This document shows positions 45,264 through 54,119 of a DNA stretch of 64,000 nucleotides, one piece after another (positions within the stretch are counted from its first letter, which is position 1; the number at the start of each line of letters is the position of its first letter). Position numbers and translations under genes: made by a program. The stretch covers positions 1,422,001-1,486,000 of the forward strand of contig CM020513.1 in assembly GCA_009823395.1 (NCBI GenBank), given 5' to 3'. The notes beneath the pieces were generated by a model. The model saw nothing but the letters and a program-made list of their open reading frames with translations, ran no database searches and was not told the DNA's origin. Source of the DNA: Thamnaconus septentrionalis (taxonomy: Eukaryota; Chordata; Actinopteri; Tetraodontiformes; Monacanthidae).

Positions 45264-48200
45264 TAATCTGCAAGTTAAGTGTGACTCTATGGTGAAAGTT
45301 CTGTAACCCTGATCTTGTTACAACAACTTTTATGTAAACTTAACACCTTTTTTTTTGTATTTGGCAGCTCCGTGGTTCTGTGTTTTGTTTTAGTTTTTCA
45401 TTTATTTTATTTTTATATTTTGTGTTGTCTTTTGTTTCTTACTTGTTGTGTTGTATAAATATAAATCTGAAAATTCAGAAAATAAAATATTTAAAAAAAA
45501 AAGTACCTCGGACATGTCGTCTCCAGAAAAGGGGTTGAGACCGACCCAGAGAAAATCGCTTCTCTCAAAACTTGGCCAGTCCCTCAGAATCTGCGAGAGT
45601 TGAGGTAATTCTTGGGATTTGCCGGGTACTACAGGAGGTTTGTAAAGGGGTACTCCAACATCGTGAAGCCCCTGCACGCCCTAACCTCTGGTTACCCACC
45701 TCCACGCAAGAAATCGAACTTGAAGCAACCAACCGGTGAGGCGTACCACAACCCAAAGGAGCCCTTTGGAGGTCGGTGGACACCTGCTTGTCAGCAGGCG
45801 TTTGAGCAGGTCATTGAGTCACTTACCACTGCTCCTGTATTGGGCTTTGCTGATCCTCAAAGACCGTATGTGCTTCACACTGACGCCAGCACTAGTGGCC
45901 TTGGTGCTGTTCTTTATCAAGAACAGGAAGGTCAGCTTCGCGTCATAGCTTATGCGAGCAGAGGACTGTCACGGAGTGAGAGCCGATACCCAGCCCACAA
46001 GCTGGAGTTTCTGGCACTTAAGTGGTCAGTCGCTGAGAAATTCTGTGACTATCTTTATGGTAATCATTTCACTGTGGTTACTGACAGTAACCCGCTAACA
46101 TATATCTTGACCACTGCGAAGCTTGATGCAACAAGTTACAGATGGCTTGCAATGCTGTCAACCTTTTCTTTCAAGCTCGTGTACAGACCTGCCAAATTAA
46201 ACGCTGATGCTGACGGGCTCTCTCACAGACCTCATGGCGAACTGTCAGACGATCCTAAGTCGCAGAAAGAGAGGGAGCGGATTCGCCAGTTCACAAGAGG
46301 TCATCTGTCTGACCAGGACAATATCAATGCTGTTGACCAAGCTGTTGTCACAGCTATTTGCGAGAGGCAGCTGGTCTACAGTGACAACCTCATCACCCAT
46401 GGTGGTGCTGCTTTAATTGAGACTCTTACCACTTCCACGAGAGCTGTGCCTGAAATCTATGGAAAGGAGAATCCGTTTGGAGGGCCGTTTGCTATTCCTC
46501 ATTTGAATAAGGACGAGCTAGCAAGCAGGCAAAGGGCAGATCAGTGTTTAAAACATGTCATTCATCAACTTGAGTGCGGGGAGAGGCCACCCCCTGCATT
46601 GCGGCAGGAACTCCCAGAGCTTCCGCTTTTGTTGAGGGAGTTACCACGTCTTGAGCTCCACGGTAATGTGTTGTACCGGAAGAGGCGAGTCGGCCCTGAG
46701 ACATTTTATCAGTTGGTCTTACCAGCTGAATTACGTGACATGGTCTTGACGAGCTTACATGATCACATGGGACACATGGGGGCGGATCGCACCTTAGATC
46801 TTGTAAGAACAAGGTTCTTTTGGCCTAAGATGGCTTTAGACGTAGAAAGGAAAGTAAAGACTTGTGGCAGGTGCGTGCGTCGGAAAGCACTGCCTGAAAA
46901 AGCAGCACCGCTGGTCAACATCAACACCATGAGACCTCTTGAATTACTTTGCATGGACTTCCTTTCTTTGAAACCTGACAGAAGTGGAACTAAGGATATC
47001 CTTGTCATCACAGATCACTTTACGAAGTTCGCGGTCGCTATCCCAACACCCAATCAGAAGGCCAGAACCGTGGCAAAGTGTCTGTGGGACCATTTCATTG
47101 TACACTACGGGTTCCCAGAAAAGCTCCTCAGTGATCAGGGACCCGATTTTGAGTCTCGCATGATCAAGGAGCTTTGTCAGGTAGCCAGCATACATAAGAT
47201 CAGAACAACCCCATACCACCCACGTGGTAACCCCGTTGAGCGATTTAATCGCACCTTATTAAACATGTTGGGTACCTTGACAAATGAAGAAAAGCCCAGG
47301 TGGCGTGAGTTCATGAAACCCTTAGTTCACGCGTATAATTGCACGAGGAACGAGGTGACGGGATTCACGCCATACGAACTCATGTTCGGCCGCCAGCCTC
47401 GCTTACCAGTCGACCTTGCCTTTGGTTTGCCAGTACAGGGTGGTCGACGCTTGTCGCACTCTCAGTATGTACAGACCCTCAAGTCTCGTCTTCAGGAGAG
47501 TTATAAAATGGCGACAGCGAACGCTGCAAAAACAGCAAACCGGAACAAGACAAGATATGATAAGCGTGTCACAGCTTCGGATCTGGATGTTGGGGATCGT
47601 GTGCTCATCAGAAATGTTCGCTTACGGGGAAAGCACAAGATATCTGACAAATGGGAAGCAACCATCCATGTCGTGGTACGTAGGGCCGGAACACTCCCAG
47701 TGTACACGGTCAAGCCTGAGAATGCCGAGGGTCCTTTAAGAACATTACATCGGGACTTACTCCTTCCGTGTGGATACTTACCAACGGAGGATAGGTGTCC
47801 TTCCCAGTCCGCAAGGCGTAGGCCAGTGACTCGTTCAACACCTTCTCCAGAAGAGCCAACTTTCTCGGACAATGAGGAAGATGAGATCATTCCGGCCTGC
47901 TGGTTCTGGGATCCTTCCCGGGACCCGGCCCCAACTTTACAGAGTCCAGCTGAATGTGATCCCGAAGTGTTTCCTGACCAAGAAAATCACCATTTAATGC
48001 TATTACCTGATCCACCTGATCATGTTGTTGAGAGTTCTCCGAATGTTCAGCGTGTTGATCTACCTGGTTGTGACGACCGACTTGTGAAGTCTGACTGTAC
48101 TGCAAATGTTCCCCTGGTACATGATCAGCCTGATGATCATTTGAGTGACATTGAGCATTCAACTATCGACGTAGCTGCAATAGCTGAACCGGTAAATTCC

Positions 48201-48529
48201 ACTGAAATAGACTGTCATGACAAACAGTGTGACGAGCCTGCAGACATTCCAGATGACGCTTGTGCTGACGGGACCGAAGGTACATGTGTGTCTGACACAT
48301 GTGAGCAGGTTAGCTCAATCAGACAGTCGACTCGGATGAGAGACCAACCTAACCGACTTCATTACGCAGAACTAGGAAATCCCTTATTAGCTATGATGCA
48401 GTGGTTCCTCCGTGGCTTATCCGCGTTTGCTGACACTACCTTGAGTGACGGTTCTGTCGGTTCCTCTTCCTTAGTTCCTCCGGTAGTAACTGCACAGCCC
48501 TTGCCATGCCACGGGACGGGCATGAGTTC

Positions 48530-48541
48530 AAGGGGGGAGAG
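48530..48541 (+). other. Polypurine tract
   Basis: AAGGGGGGAGAG lies directly before the 3' LTR, the usual primer site for plus-strand DNA synthesis. Confidence 0.85.
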
Positions 48542-49194
48542 TGTAGCCCAGGCTTTATAAATTGGAAAAAAAGATAAAAAATAAAAACAAAGAAAACAAC
48601 AGGAGTTTATTATTTTAACTTTGTTTATAAGAGAGCGAAAGCAGGCATCTCTCCAATTAACGGAGCCACCTGAACTAACATAGGGTTGCGTCATGACGTC
48701 ATGGCCAATCGCGTTACGGTACGCACGTTGCATCCTGGTTAGAGAGAGAACCGATGCCATGCGGTCTGGCTGTGCGTGAGCACTTCTCCGGCCGAAAGAT
48801 TGTGAGAAAAAAAAGCAAAGTTCGAATTCGCATCGACCGAGTCTACGGAGTTGTCGGTCCGTTTTCTTTCTCGGCGGTGAGTTTATTATTTTATTTTATT
48901 TTTTAGAAATGAGTGACGAGTAAAAGCACGCCGTCACGGTGCTAATTTAGTTGCAAGCTACTAGTGCACTGTAATATGTGCGTTAGCTGCTAATAGCTCG
49001 GCTAGTGGGTAATGTGGGTTAGCTAAAATGTTTCGCTGCTGAGTGTGTGTGTGGGGTGTGAATGTGTGTGGGAGAAAATGTGCTGTGCGAGTGGAAATAA
49101 AAGGGGATTTGCCGTATTTAATAACAAGGAGGAATATATTTCTTTTGGGTTATTTGAATAATTGATTTTATTTTATTATCGTTATTCTTTTTGT

Positions 49195-49236
<42 letters not shown>

Positions 49237-49847
49237 TGCACATACTGGAAGTGAAGATTTATAACTTGCAGCAGTAATTTTGATTTGCTGAACAAAGTGA
49301 ATGTGACCTGTTTCATAGGTCAGGTTTTTTGTGGAGTTGAGCTTGGCGAAGATTGATGCGGGTGAGAGTATCATCGAGCCGGTACGAATGAAGAGACCAG
49401 CAGTAGCTGACCGCGAGGACACCTGCTGGATGAGTGGATCCACCGATTTGGATGTTGAGCCAGGACGGAGATCATCAAGTTGTACCTTTGATATCAACGT
49501 CGTGGTAGGAAAGAGGTGAAGAGACACACAAATAAAAGGGCCCCAACGAGAAGAACTGAGCTCATATAATCATAACATCTGTCAACATTTCATTTTCTTG
49601 TTTTATTTTGGTTTTATTTTATTTTGTGCGCACTTTATTATTTTCCATATATGTTTGAAACTGTGTTGTTCATCCTCACAATACTGTTCGAGTGAGAATA
49701 TATACATTTTTTTCTCGAGAACCAGAGTTGTGTGAGTGTGATTGATGTTGATGTACCACCTTGGGCTCCATGAGCGACACCTCAGACCTTTTGTAATTGG
49801 CCCAAGTTTACAGCTGAAGTTAAAGTTCCTATCAGACGGGGGTTACA
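48542..49847 (+). repeat. 3' LTR (1306 bp)
   Basis: Matches the 5' LTR throughout, with about a dozen differences: point changes, a longer (CA)n tract and a shortened segment near 49800-49830. It ends GGGGGTTACA before the duplicated TGTA. Confidence 0.95.
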
Positions 49848-49851
49848 TGTA

Positions 49852-50080
49852 CAATTGATCATTCACAAAAAATGCCATAAAATACAGTGTGAATTCGTTT
49901 AGATTAAGTGTGTGGTGGCGAAGCAGAGGTGATGGAGGGGGCGTTGAGATCATATGTGCTTGTTTGGAAAAAGGACTTCTTTGTCCTTTGGTCCTTTGAG
50001 CTGATGCAGCACTAGGCCTTGGGTTTGAACCATTCACCAAAGGTACAATTGAGAGGTCGTAAACTTTAGGACAATCGTGA

Positions 50081-50169
<89 letters not shown>

Positions 50170-50400
50170 TACACATATATTGTCAGGTGTTGGTGGACTC
50201 AAATGCACGACAACCACTGATGCAGTTTAAGATGTTTATTGGAGCGGGAGGTCGGGCAAATTTTACATAGATTCTAAGTTAGATTTTTTTACCATTGAGA
50301 ATAATGTAATTAGAATTAGATTAGAAGAATTTTCTGAGCATGAAGATTTGAAGAATTATGGTTAGAGTAAGAATGAACCTGTGAGTTTGCTTTGAAATAC
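49852..50400. repeat. Intergenic DNA with long (AT)n microsatellite
   Basis: (AT)n at 50085-50162. GGTGGACTCAAATGC at 50187 resembles part of the LTR-like sequence at 20.27 kb. A 60-bp segment at 50262-50325 matches 61930-61975, and 50328-50403 matches 59757-59832. Confidence 0.6.
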
Positions 50401-50403
50401 AAC

Positions 50404-51112
50404 TTAAAGGGGACCTATGACGCTTTTCCACTTTTCTGAGCTCTAACTACTGTTACAATGTTGAATCCTAGTGTCAAACGATGCAAAATCGTCAAATAAT
50501 GAGGTCCATACGTTTGGACGTGAGCCCTGCAAGTTGTTGGGCATAGTTCTGAACAGTCTGTTCAACCCACTGACGTCAATGCGTTCCGGATTTCCTTTCA
50601 TGGCCAAGCACAGGCACGCTCTCTGACTGGTTCTGCCCTCCCCCGTTCTGCCCCGGAAGTTATGTTGCTGTGCGCTGCTCCAAGAAAATGGTTTTCCGGT
50701 GTAAGAGAAATTTAAAAATATATATATATATCGAGCTACTGCCGAGCAACTACCGAAGCACCAAGGACAACAACCGTCAGAGTGGAACGAACAGAGAAAA
50801 TGTCGGAGGTTTGCTCAGCCTAATGCGGATGTGATGGAACACCGGTCCGGTGGGTAACGGGAGGGAGGCGGGCTCGACTCGGCTGGTGAACAACGAGAGA
50901 ATAGTCAGCCACGGCAATATTTGAAAACATGCATGAGAACTGTGAGTGTATTGTGACCTCAAGCAACTTTAGTTTTAAGACTATTTGCAAAGTACAACCA
51001 CTGAATCGTGTTGATAAACTGTTTGCCACCACCGCTAACTCCGTGCTCTGCTTGTGTGTTGTGTCTGCTAGCATGTTAACATCGGTTGTACAGAGCTCTT
51101 CCTCCTTTGTGC
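50404..51112. mobile_element. TTAA-type DNA transposon, truncated copy
   Basis: Starts TTAA then AGGGGACCTATGACGC and matches 59833-60535 over about 700 bp. It breaks off at about 51112, where the 630-bp repeat begins, so the right inverted repeat is lost. Confidence 0.75.
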
Positions 51113-51742
51113 TGGCTTGTGTTGTCAGGTGCTATGAAATCTGAGGCCAGAATCACCATTGCAGGCTCCTGTGCTCTTTCAGTGAACGGAACACAGTCAG
51201 TCGCGATAGCCAATCAGATCTTAAATATGCAAAGCTAAGGTCAGCTAGTTGGCCTTTTGCTGAACTGGTCTGGTTGGTAGCAGTGGCAGCAGGAGTTGCA
51301 ACTGCAGCAGTCAACTCAATGTGTCCTTATTGAGTTTTGATTTTATTACCTCTTCTTTTCTGGTGGGTTCAGTTCAGCAGTTCAGTTTTAATGGCTTAAT
51401 TGTTTAGGGGTTTGGTTAGGAAAGAGGGGAGAACTGTTCCGATGGCTCATGTGGGCCAGGCAGTAGTAGCTCTCTTTCCTTTTGTTATTTTTGGCTGGCC
51501 CACCAATATATATTAAGTTATATTTTATTATTATTATATTATTGTTGTTTTTTTTGGTTTTTTTACTTGGTCACATTACTTCCTCTGCCTCACAATAATA
51601 AAAATAAATGTATTATTAACAACTCTTGACTGTTTGATTGTGTTTGATGTCATTGGGTGCGAGCTGTTTTAGGGGGTCTTAACACTTATTAAAAGTCTGT
51701 TAAGTAATCTCTTAAAATACATTTTATTTGTGAGTTTTCACA
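51113..51742. repeat. Dispersed 630-bp repeat, copy 2
   Basis: Partner of 29488-30117, with small indels. It directly joins the truncated TTAA element on the left and the truncated Harbinger element on the right. Confidence 0.75.
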
Positions 51743-51749
51743 ACTAAAT

Positions 51750-52417
51750 ATGATCAAAACAGACTGTAAATACGACCAAAATAAAGCCTCCTACTTATTT
51801 GAAATAGCCTGTATGAGCTGCCCTAGCAAGCCAAGGAAGGCGTTGTTAAATGCTCAGTGTTCAAGGCTTCCTTGCGGCGAAGAGCCATGTCCTCTCGACT
51901 AATCCGTATTTCCTCTCGCCTCAAGTCCTCCTCTGATTCCCTATCTTGCCGCGCCTCACGTAGGAACAACTCGATTTGTTCCGAGAGCTGCGCCATTTGC
52001 CGCTCGTCGTTTTCGCGAATATGGTTGAACACACCCACGACGTCGAGGGCATAGCCCCTCCCCAAAAGACAAAAAAAAACATCTATTGAAATAGCTGCTT
52101 TAAAAAAATGTATACACATATAAATGTATTTGTACAACATCAATAGTAGCTACTTGTATTCACGGTAAAATGTACCTGACACGGAGCGCTGCGAAGGAGT
52201 TGGCATCGATGTTCGCTCCCACAGGGGACATCGACGACTGAGCCAATCTAGTGCCCTGCTCGTCGCTACGTCACCACTAAACTCGCTTCATCTCGCTTGG
52301 CCCCTCAACGATAGAGGTACCAAAACAGCACCCCCTACAACCCTGTAGCGGCCAGTGCAAACATCCTAACACCGTACCGTGGTGAGGTGAGGCGAGGCGA
52401 GGCAATGAAAACACGCC
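51750..52417 (-). mobile_element. PIF/Harbinger element, truncated copy on the opposite strand
   Basis: The right end carries the inverted repeat (reversed GGCGTGTTTTCATTGCCTCG) matching the left end of the element at 14.3 kb. The minus strand encodes the end of the Myb-like accessory protein with fewer lesions (VFNHIRENDERQMAQLSEQI, then LRREEIRISREDMALRRKE) up to a stop near 51823. The other terminus is missing at about 51750. Target duplication cannot be checked. Confidence 0.75.
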
Positions 52418-52788
52418 TCATACATTGTTTACAGTGTTATGATGAAAAATGTCAAGTTCAACCGGCCAAATTACCAGTCGAAGTTGCTGCTATGCCTTAT
52501 TAACTGCTTTGCTGCTGTGCCACAGTTTTTAAGCAAGGCTAAACTCAACCAGTGTGGTTGAGTGAAGTAAAATTGTCTGTCTTGCTCATCTTGTGTAAAA
52601 ATGCTGCTGTAGTTCTGACACAACTGCAGCTGATCACTTTAGAGATGTGTATACGATTCCTTTTTTTGACTTTCTTTTTTTTTTTGAAGCAGTCAGTTCT
52701 GCCTTTTGATTCAAAATAGAAACTGATGGGAATCCACAAAAAATTCTGAACCAATTGCCAATGTTACATGAAATAGACCAGTGTGAAA
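52418..52788. other. Unassigned stretch
   Basis: Probably intronic sequence of the gene whose last exon is at 53195. No exon recognised. Confidence 0.4.
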
Positions 52789-53130
52789 CAAGGCTTTCTA
52801 GTGGCTTGTGTAAAACAAAGCTTCCTATTGGCCCTTGTAAAACGTCGTTTCCTATTGGCCTGTGCAAAAAAAGGTTTCCTATTGGTCAGTGCAAATTGAA
52901 GTTACCTACTGGCTCATGTAAATTAAAGCATCCTATTGGCTCGTATAAAATAAGGCTTCCTATTGTAAAAACTGGCTTCCTATTGGCTTGTGAAAAAGTG
53001 GCTTCATATTGGCTCATACAAAACATGGCTTCCCGTTTGGCATGTGTAAAACTTGGCTTCCTATTGGCTCGTGCAAAACATGGCTTCCTATTGGCATGTG
53101 CAAAACAAGGCTTCCTATTAGCTTGTGACT
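52789..53130 (+). repeat. 27-bp minisatellite, about 13 units, with ATTGG cores
   Basis: Units of 26-28 bp follow the pattern GGCTTCCTATTGGCTNGTGC and then AAAAC. About nine to ten of 13 units keep ATTGG, the reverse of the CCAAT box bound by NF-Y; one unit is shortened to about 20 bp. The array lies about 65 bp before the acceptor of a coding exon. Its length gives a chance open frame that is not a gene. Confidence 0.9.
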
Positions 53131-53194
53131 CTGTGATGAAGATTCAGTTTGTCTGTAACATCTTTTGTCTTGGTTTGGTTTTCTCCTCCACCAG

Positions 53195-53329
53195 GACCCA
53201 CAGGCTCTGGCCCAGCTGATGAAGAACATGCCACTGACCAATGATGGCAAGCTCCTGCTGCTGGAGACAGAGACTGGCGACGCCACCAACAGGGGAGGAG
53301 AGGAAGAACTGTCTGAGTCGGAGGCCTAA
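53195..53329 (+). CDS. Last coding exon of an unidentified host gene
   Basis: A good acceptor (pyrimidine-rich, ending CTCCTCCACCAG) is followed by 44 codons and TAA at 53327. The peptide reads DPQALAQLMKNMPLTNDG, then KLLLLETETGD, and ends EEELSESEA, an acidic tail of the kind seen at many protein C-termini. Codon use is GC-rich at third positions, unlike the surrounding transposons. I could not name the protein. Earlier exons are not in this window before 52.4 kb as far as I can tell, because transposons fill that side; either a long intron separates them or this is a stranded duplicate exon. Confidence 0.55.
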   Translation, partial: DPQALAQLMKNMPLTNDGKLLLLETETGDATNRGGEEELSESEA

Positions 53330-54070
53330 TCGCACTACAGTCCCCGTCAACACAACCCCGAGACGAGTGGTGTCCACCCAGAAGACATCCCCTGGACGGA
53401 GGTGTTGCCCTAAACTCAGCTACTGGACCATGTTAGAGTTGACTTTACCATTTACCCCGTTGTTGCTAGATTTTGTTGCTGTTGAGGAAGAGTGGGGTGG
53501 GGCTTGGGGGTGTCGCAGGGGGGTGTTGTTTTTCAGCAGGCCTTATACCAATGAGAGCATCGTGGCTGATTGACCGTCCAATCAGTCGCTTGGGTTTATA
53601 GGTTTGAACTCTTGTATGTAATTGTGTTGTTTAACTTTTGTGCCACCGCTGTGGTGACAGTTCATGTGGAGGGGGGGTATACATTCATTGCACTCCCAGG
53701 GTTGTTTGTTTTCTAGTTTTTAACAGCTGCACTAACTGAAGCATTTGAAGGATCTTTTAAGACTTTTCGGGTCAGTTTTGTACCTGCGACTCTTCCTGTG
53801 TTTATATTGTGAGCATGAAAAACATGGGTGGCGTCCATCCGTCTTTTTTTTCTTTTTATTTCCTCCTGTTAGTGTTGCACACCTGGCGGCTTGACCTCTC
53901 TATCAAACCATGCCATCCAGAGACATCAGGGTGACTTGCCCTCTCTCTCGAAAGCATTCCATCCAAACACCGTAAAGGATTATTTGATTCACAGTACAGT
54001 GGTACATGGTACAGCTGGAAAAAAACAAAAAAACTTTGCCAACATCTGTTTTATTTGTGAGAAGTAGGTT
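53330..54070 (+). other. Probable 3' untranslated region of the host gene
   Basis: Unique-looking sequence follows the stop codon. I did not find a clear AATAAA, so the end is not defined. Confidence 0.4.
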
Positions 54071-54119
54071 TACGGCTCACGGCCGTAACACCCATCCAAC
54101 TTAAAACCCAAGTCATCTT

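Larger units (their letters stand above)
39976..45501 (+). mobile_element. Near-full-length L1-group LINE (5.5 kb) inserted in pol
   Basis: A 15-bp target duplication AGTACCTCGGACATG flanks it (39961-39975 and 45502-45516). The right side ends AATAAA (45481) and an A tail, as expected of target-primed reverse transcription. It starts GGGGCGCTAGTGAGC and carries ORF1 and ORF2 in the right order, so little or nothing is missing at the 5' end. L1 plus the duplicated site adds 5541 bp, a multiple of three, so pol stays in register by chance. Confidence 0.95.
38244..48560 (+). pseudogene. pol (protease, RT, RNase H, integrase), interrupted by L1
   Basis: Pol overlaps the gag end by 40 bp in the -1 frame, so expression by -1 frameshifting is expected. 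Order: protease VNCLLDTGSQVTTV (intact DTG), RT from about 39280 with FSVLDLKSGYYQIEV and VLVFLDDLIVFS, then interruption at 39975. After the L1, pol continues at 45517, has one TAA at 45606-45608, then RNase H (LHTDASTSGLGAVLY, TDSNPLTYIL), the HHCC finger (DHMGHMGADR ... CGRC) and integrase with its D, D, E regions (MDFLSLKPD, LSDQGPDFES, NPVERFNRT). About 250 residues of acidic, low-similarity tail follow. The stop at 48558 lies 17 bp inside the 3' LTR. The catalytic residues I can see are intact. Confidence 0.92.
34460..49847 (+). mobile_element. 15.4-kb Ty3/gypsy LTR retrotransposon with two nested LINE insertions
   Basis: Paired LTRs (34460-35768 and 48542-49847) both start TGTAGCCCAGGC and end GGGGGTTACA. 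A 4-bp target duplication TGTA touches both outer ends (34456-34459 and 49848-49851). Inside are gag, a pol in the Ty3 order (protease, RT, RNase H, integrase), and a purine tract directly before the 3' LTR. The LTRs differ by roughly a dozen substitutions and small indels in 1.3 kb, so the insertion is fairly young. A LINE fragment splits gag and a 5.5-kb L1-group element splits pol. Without these the element would be about 9 kb. Confidence 0.95.

Noticed and set aside
49843..50270. Open frames made of Tyr-Ile repeats
   Set aside because: They are translations of the (AT)n microsatellite.
52789..53130. CRISPR-like array
   Set aside because: Units are contiguous without unique spacers and the genome is a vertebrate; it is a minisatellite.
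52755..53219. 154-codon repeat protein with KLPIG-like units
   Set aside because: The frame follows from the 27-bp minisatellite; units vary in length and break the frame periodicity, and no start or splice support is seen.
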